Shown: positions 44,158-57,219, numbered from the stretch's first letter. The stretch: 64,000 nucleotides of DNA from Tremella fuciformis (GCA_032768795.1 CP136490.1:6510001-6574000), one strand, 5' to 3'. Numbers and translations: made by a program. The notes: generated from the letters alone by a model not told the origin.

Positions 44158-46523
44158 ATGGAAGCGACTCATGGGCGCTTCGCCGACTCTTTCACCTCTG
44201 TCTACGACGCCCAGTCGCCGGATGATACGCCCTCGTCCAGTGGTCGTCCGGCGAAACGACCTAGATCTGCGAAACCCAAGCGCGAGAGGTGCGCCAATGC
44301 CTGCCAGAGATGCAAGAGCAAGAAGATCAAATGCTTTGCTCAACAGGACACATCCTCAAGGTCAATCTGAATTGGAGAGCACTGGGATGTCAGGCTGATC
44401 AGAAGCACATGTGTGGCTTGTGCCAAGGCGGGAGTAGCAGAATGCGTGTTTGACGAAATTCGACCGTCAGGCAATCCAAAGTGGGTGACTCGGTAACAGC
44501 CGATGAGAGGAATGCTGACTCGCTCGCAGGTATATCGCTGCCCTTGAAAGTCGAGTAGCGAAGCTCGAGCATGCACTGGCAGAGCTTGATCCGCTGCACC
44601 CAGAAATCAACGATCATTATGCCAACGGCCGAGGTGCAGAGGAAGGACCATCGGCGACTCGGTCCGGATTTCTCAGCAGGTCCGTAGGAAACATTTGTCA
44701 ACAAGACATAAGCTCATGGTCAGTCTCTACAGGAGCCGTCCTTATGCGGCACAATCTGCAGACCCCACGCTGGTATCGCAGCCAGGAGCTCTTGCACCTC
44801 CCACAATCAATCCAGATCCGGTGATCCCCTCAGATGCCGTTGCCCAAACGCTCCTCCGGGGTGTGCATGGTCATATCCAGGCCCGGTACCCTTTCATGGA
44901 CTGGCCACAAATATCGGAGTGGCTACGAGACCGAGAAAGGCTACGTTTGGTCGATCCTCGAACCGCGCCACCTCATGAGCAGCTTAAGGCGTTCTTCATT
45001 TGGGCTCTCTACGCAGTGGGGGCGCAACTGGACCGGTCTCTGGGCCTCGACTTGCCTGCTGCGTACTTCGAGCAAGCTTGGAAGTATGTCGACGCTATCA
45101 TGGCGGCTCCCCCGAGCATTGTCTCGCTGCAAGCTATCTTGTTTGCTGTATTCTACAGCTTTCGCTCTCCTTCGGGTCCTTCACTTTGGCTGCTTGGTGG
45201 CTTGAGCATGAGACTGTGCATCGAGATGGGACTGCATCGCAAGACTTCTCGCGTGAATCCTCTGGAGGACCAAACACGGAAACGGGCCTTCTGGTCTGCC
45301 TACGCTTTTGACAGGCTCATCTCAATCGCCTCAGGCCGGCCTGTCAGTATAGCGGACACGGCCATCGATGTAGATATGCCCCTCGATATCGACACTTCGG
45401 TCACCGATCCTCAAATCATAGCATCTTACACAGGGCTGGTCCGACAGGCTAACGACATGACCTCTGCTGTACATTCCATTGAGCTACATCGCATTCGCTC
45501 GCGGATACATGCGGCGTTCTACTCTCTCAACGCCCCTCCTCCCCCACCAGAAACGACGAAACAGTTCCTGACCGAACTGGAGGATTGGCGGAAGCGGATA
45601 CCTCAGAAAGTTGAGGGTTTCCCCATGCAGCTGGAAATACGTTTTACCATGCGGTATTTCCACACTGTACTCTACTGCCTACGTCCGGTCATCGTTCGCG
45701 CGACAGCTTTCGATCCTCTTCTCAGCTTGGGTGCCTCGGCGGCAGCCGAAGCATGCGAGGTAAGCACTACGCCATCAGTGAAACCCGTAAGATGCTGACT
45801 CTGCTGTTTGATCGCAAAGTACACCAAGACCATTCTCACAACAAATTGACACCTGTCAGCATCTGCCACACGTTTCTGTGCGGTGTCACACTGCTATATT
45901 GGTACGGTCGAATGCCTCTACCCAACATCAGAAGCTGACGGGACAGCCTGGCGATTCAGCCAAATGTCATCACTCAGCGGCTATCGGGCAAGGCGTTGCG
46001 CATGTGCTCGTCGACCCTTGCCGTGTATACGCAGACTTTCCCCGCTGCATCCCCATTCTCGGACCAATTCGAGTCTCTCGTGGACGAAGTCTTGACCGGC
46101 GACCCGAACGCCGTCATTCCTGCCATGCAGCAGATGCTGCAGTTCAATTATGCGCCGCTTACAGCGTATGTTCATCATTAACAATGATTGTATCTGACAT
46201 TCAGCATGTACGACAACTTGCTGGGGAGCGGTAGACTGGGTCCACCTCGGCGTCCAGACCCACAGACCACATCGGCGCCACCGCAAGACCAACAGCGACA
46301 ACAACAGCAATCTCAACTTATATCTCAACTAGGTCAAACGCAGCAGGTGCAGCCCGTACCTCAGCAGTCGTTGGGATTCGATATATCGACTTTGTTCACC
46401 GATGCGCCGTCAACAGAAATCGACTGGAACCTGCTTCCTTTCGTCGACATGTCGGCATTCATGGACCTCGGGCTCGATATGCCCGACGCGACCGGGAATA
46501 ACGATCTCTGGTGGGACCACTAG
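44158..46523 (+). CDS. Zn2Cys6 transcription factor, second of two in the cluster
   Basis: The start MEATHGRFADSFTSVYDAQS leads to A-C-Q-R-C-K-S-K-K-I-K-C-F. An intron (about 44342-44399) is followed by T-C-V-A-C-A-K-A-G-V-A-E-C-V-F-D, which completes the six-cysteine cluster. Y-I-A-A-L-E-S-R-V-A-K-L-E-H-A-L is a linker coiled coil for dimerisation. The fungal-specific regulatory domain has A-R-Y-P-F-M-D-W-P and L-G-G-L-S-M-R-L-C-I-E-M-G-L-H-R. The C-terminus is Gln-rich, then acidic and hydrophobic (D-W-N-L-L-P-F-V-D-M-S), like an activation region. About 690 residues with several introns. It lies between a deacetylase-like gene and the convergent MFS exporter and probably regulates local genes (inference). 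Confidence 0.87.
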
Positions 46524-46592
46524 GAACACAGAAGCTATAGCTACAATTGCATAATGTATGATGTAGATGTTGTACAGGATGTGATTTTTGTC

Positions 46593-48976
46593 TCATGATA
46601 TGCTCTTCCGGGTCGTATCATGTACATTCATCTCTGCGCCTTCGTCTCCTGGCTCGTGCTTCTCATTCGAATCGACCACCGTCGTCGATGATGCCGAGCT
46701 GTTCAGACGATCCTCCCTCGTACTCGAGAGGATGTCAACTTCGTCCCCTGCCCCGGGCACCATCGCCTCGGCTCTGTCAGCATCGGAAATGTCCTTTGCC
46801 CGGCGCTTCTCCGCCTTGAGCTCTGCCGGATCTTCTCTGAAGCGTATTTCCTGGCGGGTCAGCTGGTCCCATCTATCTCTGAGGATAGCTGACCTTAATT
46901 TGTATACTGAGTAGGATGCACACCGCCACAAAGGCAATGAACGATGCAAAGACCAGTTTGATGCTGTCCGAATACGCCCGGCGCACTGCGCGCAGCGTGT
47001 CGGGCGCCAGGGCGGAAAGATCGGCCAGCGCAGCGTCTAGTAGGGACGCTTGTTGCTCCGCCGAGAGGCCGGGCACTGATGTGAGGCGCTTAGCGACGGC
47101 CGTCTGGTAGATCGCGTTGGAGACTGCTTTGTGAGTCACATTTCTTGGGGGTGGAGAGGGAGTAGACGTACCTGCGAGACCCATGGCGCCGCCGAGGGTG
47201 CGGAAGTAGTTCCGGCTTGCCGTCACTACGCTGCGGTCTTTGTTCTCCGTTGCTGAGAGAGCCGCAACCAGTGCTGCCGCGCGTAAGCGGACGTGGGTCT
47301 TCATTGGAGTGAGGACTTACTGGTCTGGAGGTTGAAGCCAATCCCAATCGAGTTGAGCTCGAGGAACCCGATCATCTCGCCGAGCGAGGTGGACGGCCCC
47401 CACAGAAGTTGCAGGGCCACGCCGATAGTCCAGAAGATCGTGCCGGCTACCTATACCATTCAATTGGGGTCCAGCTTTTCTGCTACGGCAACCTACGATG
47501 ACCCGCTTGTAGTGGTTGGTCTTGGAGATGTAGAAGCCCGATACGACACCCCAGAAACTCTGTGGGAACGTCCATGCCAGGACTAAGGAGCCGGACTTGA
47601 AAGCCGAATAGCCCTTGACATACTGCATGAAGATGGGGACGTAGTAAACGTTCTGCCAGGTCAGCTCTGTGTTATGGCGCTCAGTGCGGGACAAGACTAA
47701 CCCCGTACATCGCTGCGCCAATGAAGAATGATTGAGCCATGACGATTGCCGACGTCCTCGTCTGGAAGAGGCGTACTGACCGTCAGTTTACGTACATCGT
47801 TGAGCGAAGAGAGAAGAGCTGACGAGGAAGGATCGGCAACTTGGCCAGTCGCCACTGGCTCAGGACGAACACGATGGCGAGCAGGAACCCCAGGATGAGC
47901 AGCACAATCACCACGGCACTGTTCCATGCAAACGTCGAGCCACCGCCAGAGATGGGCACGAGCAGAAAGACGGTCGCAGCGGCCGAGAGAAACACCCCGA
48001 GGTAGTCGATCTGCTTGAGCTTGGTCTTGACCGATCCAGTGACCGGCTTGAGCGGTACGATGACCTGGATGATACCCATGACCAGGGCGCCGAGGATGGC
48101 GGTGATCCTGTTCGGCTGTCAGCGTCACTCGATCTCACTTGAAAGAGTTGTTGGCTCACCGGAAAAGCCATCGCCATTTGCCCCCATTGGCCATGCCGCC
48201 GCCGAGAAACGGTCCCACTGCATTGCCGGTAGCCGCCGCCGCACCAATCAAGCCTTGATACTTTCCGCGATCTTTGAGCGGCACGATATCCGATATCTCG
48301 CACATCAGCCGCGGTCACATGTGATAAATGAAGGACGTACAATGGTCATACTGAGATTCTGCATTCCGCCACAGCCCGCGCCGCTGATCGCACGGAAGAT
48401 GTACAGCTGTATCGGTGTCTGCGCAAAGGAACACGCGATATTGCCGACAATCAGGAAGCTGATCGCGGACAGCATCGTGATCTTGCGGCCAAATATGTCG
48501 GACAGGCGCCCGTACACGAGCTGCAAGGCACAGCTGGTCGTGTGAGCTTCGTGACCAGAAAAAGGTGGAGCGGCTCACTTGGAGACGAAGAATGAGGTGC
48601 CGATCCATGACATGGTCTTGCTGCCGCCTAGGTCGGTCGCGATGACCGGCGCGGCGGTAGAGACGGACGTCTGGTCCATCAAGGAGAGGATGATGGCGAG
48701 GCCTACAGATCAGCTTCCCTCCTTGACCACGTGAGGGACGAGACGCTCACCTACACCGACGTAGACGATGAGCACCTTGCGCAGTGGCATGCGGCTCGAC
48801 TGGTCCTGTATCGAGATCTCCTTCTTCAACTTTGACATGCCCACCAGGCCCTTCTCGGGCGCTGGCGCCGCCTGTGGCTCAGAGTGGAGGGCAGGGGCTA
48901 ATGTGGCAGTGGACGCAGACATGTCGAGAGGCGGCTCTGCCTCGCCATCGGAATGCCCATGGCCCGCACGGGTCAT
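46593..48976 (-). CDS. MFS transporter, DHA2 (14-helix drug:H+ antiporter) type
   Basis: The ATG at 48976 gives a 75-residue cytosolic start, then I-I-L-S-L-M-D-Q-T-S-V-S-T-A, the DHA2 TM1 motif L-x-x-L-D-x-T-I-V in a variant form. L-V-Y-G-R-L-S-D-I-F-G-R-K is the conserved loop, and G-A-G-C-G-G and R-G-K-Y-Q-G-L-I-G-A follow. Later exons hold Y-Y-V-P-I-F-M-Q-Y-V-K-G-Y-S-A and T-A-S-R-N-Y-F-R-T-L-G-G-A-M-G, typical of the 14-helix group. The cytosolic tail after the last helix is charged and ends at 46593. About ten short introns. Such carriers export toxic or endogenous small molecules; here it may protect from cluster intermediates (inference). Confidence 0.85.
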
Positions 48977-49763
48977 CCTGTCGCCGTCTTGAGTCCGACT
49001 GGCAGGTCGCGTGATAGGTCAGCTATGCTGCAATTTAGAAGTGGGGAATGTTCGCGTTTCCCCGAACGACCATGGGCGGTCTTATGCTTATACTCCGGAA
49101 GGCTTCCGAGCTTCGGATGCTCTGCCGAGGTGGTGCGTCTTCCCGGGTGAAGCATCACATAGTCCCATTCTTGGCGTCTGCAGTCGCCGAGTCTCGACCG
49201 GCTTGGTCTTTGATGCACCCTGCGATGTGTATTCCATCATGAGGATGCAGACACGAGGATGTCAAGTAGATCATCGGTCGTAGCGAAGGCCTTTGGGGCG
49301 GCGGACTGGAGATATGATAAGGGGATCTACCAGGCACCGTCTCCCCGGCGAGGGCGCCGATCTTCGAAACACGCACTCGAAGTCGCACTCGTTCTGTGTT
49401 GTCACTGTCTCAGCCTTGTGAGACTTTCTCAGCGGCATCGACCCGTGCGAGCGTACTATGCCTTCACGAAGGTCGTGCGTGCGCCCTGCCTTGCTGCCTT
49501 TCTCCGTCTTGGCAGGGCCGCAACCTGTGGGAGCATGTCGGGTGATTCACTCCTCGAACGACTGGATTCGCTGTGGGTATGGAATCTAGCATCATTACGT
49601 CCAAGCGCAGCATCCCATGGAAGATCAAGTAGCAGATCAAGTATACGCGGTCAACCTTCTAGTAACAGCCGGATAAACCTCTTCCTGTCCTCCAATTGGG
49701 AGCCCAGAGCACCAGGGCCAAAGACTGCGGGCAGCAAAGCCTCGACTGAGGATGAGCGGGACG
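48977..49763. other. Spacer at the right edge of the catabolic cluster
   Basis: About 790 bp that hold the promoter of the DHA2 transporter and the 3' side of the 5-phosphatase gene. A 207-codon frame on the plus strand crosses it but runs into the 5-phosphatase exon and has no motif. Confidence 0.35.
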
Positions 49764-52700
49764 TCATCCCGAGGTATAAAAGGACTCACCCAAACGAGAA
49801 TCAAGCTCTGGCGGTGCAGCCGGCTCTGCGACGACGATTTTTGCCGGTGCTTCCTTCTCTGCCTCCGCGGGCTCGGATGTGACCTCCGTTGAGGTAGCTG
49901 GAGGCAGCAATCCAAGTCGTACCACCGACATCAGGCCTATGAGCACCTGGATATCAGCTAGAGATCCTATCTTGGGTATAGTCGGCATACATTCGTGTTG
50001 ACCTGGCTCAGTCCCTCGATACTGGCAAAGGCCTCGTCACGATCTCGCGCCTTGAGACAGATGGCTTGGTGGATGAGAGGGATCAAGGGCGAGGGCAGAC
50101 TCGATAGCACTTGTATAACGGCCGCACATACAATCCGAGGAGCCGTATCCGATGAGATTGGATTGCCTTGATCCACCATCTGACCATATCAGCTAGACCC
50201 CAAATGAGGTCCCGGCAACCTACATCGAGCACAGGAAGGATCTCCTCAAGAGTCACGTCCCCGTCCGTCCACATGTCTTTGGCTATATGAGCCATGAGAT
50301 ACTCGAGCATCGCCCAGATAGGTCGAGCCGGCTTGACGCTAGCCTTGTCCTGCTCGGCAGGATTGGCTCTCATGACAGCCAGAGCTTGTCGCTGTGCCGG
50401 GGTCATCGTCCGGGGCGAGGAAGGAAGCGACGAGAGGAGCTGCAGAGGCAAGCCGATGGCTGACGGAGCGAACTTCGCTTGCACGGTGATGAAAGTGTCG
50501 CTTCCGTTTGCAACCTGAAGTACGAGGACATCCTTCATGTCTCCTTCACTCAAAGTGAATCTGGGTGCGAAGACTTCGTCGGTGTGAAAGACGATACGCA
50601 GGGTAAGCTCTTCTTCAGGCTCAACCTGTCCAGTCGCAGGGAATGGCCAGATAAACGGTTTGCCTGAGATCAGCTCCTCCCAGTCAAAACTCAGCTGAGC
50701 CTACAGATAGACAGATCTGGACCGGGAGTCTTGAAACGGAATGATGCTGGAACCTTGCCTGTATTTCGCAGGACGATTTCCTGCAAGACTGAACGTCCAT
50801 AGCTGGTCGATGAGCGTGACGAACGAAGGTGTGGTGCCACTCACAATATCTCGCCAAAGTCCACACCGGTCGGTTGGACCTCCAAAGAAGGCCTATACAC
50901 CTCTTCCAACTTGTCCAGCTCCCTTTGTACGATCTGAAGGATGGCATGCCGCTTCTCCTCATCGACTACTCGCAAGTCGGTAATGTACGATCCATGGACT
51001 GGTCGGTGGTCGGACCAGAAGATCTCGTGCGAGGAGTACGAAGTGCACGCGACATGATAGGACGAGTAGGCATTTGGCGTATTCCACAAGATCCTATCGG
51101 TGTAGGCCGGAGGTCGGCGAGTATCGAGTGTGTTGGAAGCGTGCACGTATTTGAACGAAGGAGGGAAGTCGATCGCTGCTTCCTGAAAGCCAGAGAAGGA
51201 CTTCTCGGTGCTGATATCGTCTTTGAGCTGATCGCCCTGCAGCACCTCTGACCATTTCCTCTCCTGGACAAGCTGGAGCAGCCGTTGATCCTCCATCTCG
51301 ACACGGTAATTGAGGTCACCAAGCCAGAACTGATGTAAACGTGCGCGCCACGCGGCATGAAACGGCTACTGACCAGCACATTGGCATCTTCTGTGCTCAG
51401 CAGACGATCTGGGTGTTCTTCCGGCAAGAACTCCTCATAGGCCGGCACAATGTCAAAGAATGGCCTGGGGAAGCTCAACCCTAGTCTGAGAGCAGCGTAG
51501 TCGGCTCGGCGACGCTCAAGCGCTGAAGCGAATGCGGCAAGGTCTGACACGGTCAGCCTTGTATGGTTTGGAGAGGTACACGGACGAGCGTTGACGAAAC
51601 AAACGACTGTGTCATGTATCCGACATCGAACGGCGACTCCGGCTTTGTTTCCCCCAAAGCCCAACAGGCCAACTCCTTTCTCGCTGGTTTGAACTCTCGT
51701 GATAAAAGGCCGTAGTGACCGTTTAACCAGAACAAGCGTCATGACCCCGACATATTGCGAGAGCGCGAGCTGTCAGTCAGTATTGACGATGTTTGAGGAG
51801 GGCCGAGACTTGCCCTCTCGTATTCCTCGGCTTTAGCTCCCAGGCCAGCAAGGATCGCGTCCTCCCATGCCTGCGCTCGATCCGCTCCTTGCGACACGAA
51901 GAGTGCTTGACTTCTCAAGTCCACCTCCTGAGCACCAAAGACAAGCACATCTTCCGTGCCGTCTCCGACAAGCGGTTCTAACTCCTTCGTACCCGGTGGA
52001 GGCAGACGATCGTTGACATTGTAGGTGCATATCCGTATGCTGCAGCATCAGCTGGGCTCATGTGTCCGCCAGCCGTACTTGCCGCAACGGCGTACGTGTA
52101 GACCATTCGGACTCCCGGGCGAAGAGGCGCTTGCGGAGAAAAGTCGTCCGTGAGAAGCCAGGTTCGAAGGGGTTCGGGAATGGGTCGACCTCGGCCGCTG
52201 GAAGGGCGGCCCCCAGTTCAGAAAGCGGCGCAGCGAGCGGAGTCGGCTCGGTAGGGACGCTCGCTGCTAGATAGTCAGAGGTGCCATGAGCATGCTCAAG
52301 AGATCCTCACAAGACGCGGATGGGGATGCCAAGGACGAAGCCGATGTTGCCGCTGATTTCAAAGGCTCAGCTGAAGGCGGCGGGGAGACAGGGTATAGGT
52401 AGGTCCACGAATGGCGTAAGCTCGCAGGTGTCAAAGAATTCCCTTTGAGAATCAGCTCAACCAGACTCAGTGGGTTTGAAGCTGACGAGCGGCTTCTGTC
52501 TCCCTTCTCAAAGCCGCTACGAGACTTTGAACGATCATCGAATGGTTCGCCGATATCCGTAGCTCATAGCGTTCCCTTGCCGTGTGCAGGTACGCCGTGA
52601 TAGCTGAGGCGTGAGCTAATGAGAGATGTATCGAATCATCAGCTCACGAGGTCTAGAACTCTGATGAAAGAACGAGGTCGAGGGCGACGGCGGGGCTTGA

Positions 52701-53006
52701 CTCAAGCTGTGTCGGAAAGATCTGGAGATAGGGACGATGTACAAGATCTGCAGTGGAGCGACAGCATCTTCGGCATGCGTAGCCAGGAAGATTCTCCCTA
52801 GTCAGCTGGGTCTAACTTAGAAAGTCTATAGCTCACGCTGCTTCTCGCTCGCCCCCGCCGTTATGCTGTACCAGGTTCAACACCACCTTTGCCCAAGTAG
52901 CACTGGGATCCGTCCGGACCCGACATGGCAGCGAGACCAAGACCGTCTCTGAAGGTCGGAGCAGGGGCGTGAGCTCGTGAGAGCTCGCCTGCTTGAGACT
53001 GGCCAT
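49764..53006 (-). CDS. OCRL/INPP5B-like inositol polyphosphate 5-phosphatase
   Basis: I start at the ATG at 53006 (MASLKQASSHELTPLLRP). The first exons look like a degenerate PH domain, and a Pro/Ser linker follows. The catalytic core begins I-R-I-C-T-Y-N-V-N and D-V-L-V-F-G-A-Q-E-V, then G-N-K-A-G-V-A-V-R, F-W-L-G-D-L-N-Y-R-V, R-R-P-P-A-Y-T-D-R-I-L-W and S-D-H-R-P-V: all the 5-phosphatase signatures. Next is an ASH-like stretch, then a helical C-terminus resembling the inactive RhoGAP domain of OCRL proteins. These enzymes remove the 5-phosphate of PI(4,5)P2 on endosomal and Golgi membranes. Exons upstream of 52050 are less certain. About 900 residues. Confidence 0.8.
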
Positions 53007-53172
53007 CCCGTGCGCGTTTACAGGCTGTGACTCTAGCTTTCGCGACGAACAAAGGTGGGGTTAGCTGACGAGAATGGCTAAACGTCACTCAACAGGACAC
53101 ACTGCGCGCGGAGCCCCGCGTCACGTGGAACGACAATGCAAGCGTGCTACAAGACGATGTATTTGCATGCGA

Positions 53173-55326
53173 TCACAACGATCCCCCAACAGATTCGAGT
53201 GTGAATGCACTGGCCACCGGTCCGTCCAGGATATCAAGCTCCTCTTTTGTGAAACCAAGAAACGGAACGACCCATACGCGTAGCGGGACCAACAAGGTGA
53301 TGATAACGGGAAATCCGATTGCGGCGATTGTCTGAGTGATGGCGAAGGTGGCGCCAAACCCGAACAACTCGATCACGGTGAACAAGATGATGCGGCTGGT
53401 GCGCACGTCAAGCAGCGGATCATCAGGAGATGTCGCTCGCCTATCGCGAACAAGAAAGAGGATCTTCTGCGTCACGCCTGAGGAGAGAAGTGCGTCCGAC
53501 CCCATGAACCAGAACAGACCGGCAAGGACGCCTTTCGGTATCAGGCCAAGGACGTGCTCGAAAGGCTTGGTCATTAAGACCAGACATAATGCTCCTTGGG
53601 CGAGATTCGAGACTCGCTGCTCGACGACTCCGATTGGCACTTCACGGAGTTGGCGGCGGCTCTCCGACATTCTTCTTCGTTCTGCTCGGGCTGCCTTCGA
53701 CACAGAGAGGGTCCGTTGGATACTCTGAATCCGTGATGTGGTTTGCCTGAGGCGAAGTTGAGATTCAGGAGAGGAGCCATTCTCCATTTGAGACATCTGC
53801 AGCGCGTCATCATCGACAATGGCAGGATCCTCAGGTGGGGTGGTGCGCGACATTTTCTCGCTCGATTTTGCCGATTCGGAAGCGTCCTCATAGCCCATGA
53901 CGACGAGAGAGGCAGTATGCAGCGGCGCCTGCGGGATGAGACCTGTCTGTCAGCCTCCTGGCAGGCAAACCACATGCCTCACCGTTCGGTGCTGGTATGC
54001 CCAGCAGACCCGCGATGAAGGTTGTGATGCCCAGAAGGAACGTGTCGTAGTGGAATGCGCTTGGCTTGCGCAGAGGAAACTCTGATCCTTGGGCAATCAA
54101 AGACTTCAGGTCAGCGGCGCAAACCACAACGCGGAAAGGAGACTTGCCGAGACGTTAGCATCAAAGTAGAACAGAATGAAGAGCACCAGGCCGAAGGGGA
54201 AGGCGATCCCCACGTAATGAGCAGGAAGTTCCCAGAATCGCACAAGCCAAGATCTCCCATTGACAGCCTGGAAAGAGTGTGGGGTTGTAGGGAGGGTCAT
54301 ATCAGCTTCGAGTACATATCTGAGCGTCAGTTTGATGCGTCTCATGGTATCGCAGAAGTCTCACTGGTCGAACCGGCCCCAGTACGCCAGTCCTGAGACC
54401 GCGACAATAGTGATGGGCATCCCATAATCGGCGCAAAACCGCCTGATGTGCCGGTTGCCATATCCCGACCCAGCCACAGCGTTGAAGTAGTGTGGGAGAA
54501 CCAGAGTGATGACAGCCAGTATGATGCCGAGAAAGCCGGCCGTGACGGAGGACTGGCCGAATTGCCTCGTGACCACCTGTATACCATACTGAACGTACAC
54601 TGCGCTGACGTAGAATCCAAATGTGTCGCATGCGAAACGCGTCACATACTTGAGTCCCCGCACGGCATTTAGAGCAGCTGCAACCCAGTGCAGGATGGCA
54701 GCCCAGAGGTAGGCCCAGCCGACGAAGGCGAGATAGTCAAAGTCTTCTCTGCCTTGGAAGATATCGTAAATTGTCTTGTTGTACACAGTGATGGGACCGG
54801 TCACGCCAGAGATGAGCAACGGTTGTCCACCAAAGACTGAAGCGACAAAGGCGGCCATAAAGCTGGATAAGAGGACTTCTTGGACTCCATACTGGCCGGT
54901 TGTCTCGATGAGGTCGAGCGAGAAGGCGATACCGGGGAGGATGTTGGCGAAGAAGATGAATAGGGTAGCGGGGATGACACGGTAGTTCCAGGCGTCGGTC
55001 CAGTCTGAGACGTAGTATGGAGCGCGGGCGACGACGTCCCGGCGCATACCACTGCCAAATTCTCGCAACAGTCGAGACATGGTCCATCTCTTCTGTGCTG
55101 GGGGTGGCGGCCTCTCAGATGCCCTGGGCTGGCATGTGAGAGTCGGCGTCGAATCACCTGGAGGAACATCTCGGGGCGGTCGGCGAGACTCCACAGGATG
55201 AAGCAGTGTCAATGGCGGTTCAGGCGGGTTCGACGGGGCACGATGACGGGGTAGAGCATGGTGCGTGTGCTGCGGCGACCGACTGGCAGATCTGCGCCGC
55301 GAGAGACCGGATGTAGTGGACGACAT
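53173..55326 (-). CDS. BOR1: Bor1-type borate/bicarbonate (SLC4) transporter
   Basis: The ATG at 55326 opens a Ser/Arg/Pro-rich cytosolic N-terminus. The transport domain starts R-A-P-Y-Y-V-S-D-W-T-D-A and has F-A-N-I-L-P-G-I-A-F and L-L-I-S-G-V-T-G-P-I-T-V, hallmarks of the anion exchanger family. Introns near 54316-54361, 54124-54170 and 53925-53985 join Y-W-G-R-F-D to V-L-E-A-D-M-T-L-P-T-T and then A-F-H-Y-D-T-F-L-L-G and G-I-P-A-P-N-G. A cytosolic loop of about 90 residues interrupts the helices. G-L-F-W-F-M-G-S-D-A-L-L and L-V-P-L-R-V-W-V-V-P-F follow. About 680 residues. Homologues export borate across the plasma membrane. Confidence 0.92.
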
Positions 55327-55684
55327 GGTGGATGCTGTAAGGCTCGACCAGGTGTCATGTGGAAGGATGGCGTGCGGGACTACCGTGATTCCTGGTCATC
55401 CTCCCTCTGCATGAAGCTGTAGAGGACAGCGGAGGGCTCTCGAGTTGTGGGAGGGACACGGCAAGGACGTCCCCAAATTCTTTCGAGCGAGTGGGGATAG
55501 AATGGAAAGTCCAAAATGACATTTCGTTCTCTGGATCTCTGGTCATGCTGCTCCGGCAAAACCGGCAGAAAGAGTCCGATGCCGATTGCTGAGCATGTGA
55601 GATCTCCTGATGCTAAGTGGCCAGAACGCTGTACAGGAAGAGATGCGATGCAGAAATCATGAATGTGTGCACAAATGCGCTATG
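55327..55684. other. Intergenic, no gene seen
   Basis: About 360 bp between two minus-strand genes, holding the promoter of the Bor1-type gene. No motif or repeat was recognised. Confidence 0.4.
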
Positions 55685-56611
55685 CTACATGGGAGGACGT
55701 GCTGTCGGAGCGATACGGATCCTTCCTCCCGGAGGGAAACCACCCAGTCCACCTAACGAACCGCCCGTCTGGCCAGGCATGTCCCAAGCGCCTTCTCCTC
55801 CCTGCCACCGCTCACCTACTTCGCCCATGTCCATATCCTCCCCTTCTGAGTCTCCTTCGACAGTCGGCATCGTACAGTCCTCCACTTCGACTCGCACGCC
55901 GCCTTCGTCCAGTATGACTTCTTTGCTTCCCCTTCTCCCGCGGTGCATCCCGCTGAGCGATAAAGCCTCGAGGGCCCTTTGTAGGTCCTCGGCGAGAGTC
56001 GCCGAGTTAGGGGCGTCTTCCATGATGGGTTCCCAGCCTTCGGGCGGCGAGCCCGGAGGCGAGATCAGGAAGTTCTTCTCGATTTCTGGCGGTTTGAGGT
56101 GATGCGAGGCGGGATCGACGACGAGTGGTGTGGGCGGTAGGCGATGTAGCCGGAGGGTTAGGCTGGAATCAGCTTTTTATACGGAAGGCTAAGGTCTGAA
56201 TGAGTAGAAGATTGTCGATGCTTACCCGTGAGACGAAGGCGACTTCCTCTTCCGCTTAGGCGAGAAGTACCCTTTCTCCCCTTTCACCTCGGTGGGCTGC
56301 GAAGGAGATGCAGACGAAGCGGGCATTTCGACGTCCAATTCCAGCCAATCGCCCTCCTCTTTCGCCCTCTCTCCTTCCTCCTCGCTTGCGTAAACGATGA
56401 TCACCCTCCCGAAACCCCTCACGGGCGCCCAATGGACGATCTCGCCAAATTCGGCATAGTGATCACGCAGGAGTTGAAGGACACGCGGCGCGAAGAGACT
56501 TTGATGCGGGAGAAGCAGGGCGAGGGTATTGGTGCGTTCTGGCTCTAGCGGGGGTGGAGGCGGGATGGGTATGTTGATCGGATTTGGGTTGGGTGAGATG
56601 ACCGACGCCAT
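55685..56611 (-). CDS. RCN1: Calcipressin, calcineurin regulator
   Basis: The start MASVISPNPNPINIPIPPPP is Pro-rich. An RRM-like part follows with L-F-A-P-R-V-L-Q-L-L-R-D-H and I-V-H-W-A-P-V-R-G-F-G-R-V, typical of calcipressins. S-P-K-R-K-R-K-S-P is a basic link. After an intron (about 56160-56225) come the residues L-P-P-T-P and the family signature F-L-I-S-P-P-G-S-P-P-E-G-W-E-P, whose serines are phosphorylation sites in yeast and animal proteins. A final acidic segment ends at 55685. About 280 residues. The protein binds calcineurin and tunes calcium signalling in the cytosol. Confidence 0.92.
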
Positions 56612-57219
56612 CCTCGCACCGGACAGACGAAAGAGAAGAGGAAGAGGGAGCTATAGCATGGGCATGAATGGGACAGATCAGGAAAGTGCGTGGCTTCGGT
56701 GGCAAAGGGACAAAGCGGGGCAGTGGCGGTGAGCCCCGCAGTCTCAGTCGGGCCGTACTCAGACGTGTCTTTTGACTCTTCTTTGTCGTGCAACAAGGAC
56801 AAAGTGAAGGCATGTCTCCTCGCAGCCATGGCCTTCCATCGTGAGACGGTCGATTGGCGAGTATTCAGCTCGATGCTCTTCCCGGAATCGCTGGATGGGA
56901 TTTACGTAAATCTACTGCCTAGTCGCTGTTCAACAACCGGGCTAGGCGAGCCGGACCGTGTCCCAAAACCGTTGAGCATGAGATTCAGCCGACAAGCTCA
57001 ACACCAGAAGATCAAGAGGGCGATCGGGGAGCAGACACGACATGGCTGGAAAACTGCTGAATCGGATCACTGTGTCGCGATGACTGGTCGGGGTTGCTCA
57101 CTCAGCATCGCGCACCACTGGGCATTGATGCGGGGTACAAGTACCATGCCGCTCGGGCAGTGGAGACCCCACCAACCCCTCCAGCTTGCCTGTGACTACT
57201 CATCATTTGAGTGATCGCC
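56612..57219. promoter_or_regulatory. Divergent promoter of calcipressin and the dehydrogenase
   Basis: About 610 bp between two divergent starts. A plus-strand frame of 174 codons crosses it but shows no domain and differs in composition from its neighbours. No clear regulatory motif was identified. Confidence 0.35.

Noticed and set aside
31273..48976. A secondary-metabolite biosynthetic cluster
   Set aside because: There is no polyketide synthase, peptide synthetase, terpene cyclase or P450; the enzymes are hydrolases and a dehydrogenase.
52310..52370. A short minus-strand frame ending in a natural-looking hydrophobic tail
   Set aside because: It is in another frame of an exon that fits the 5-phosphatase linker, and nothing upstream joins to it.
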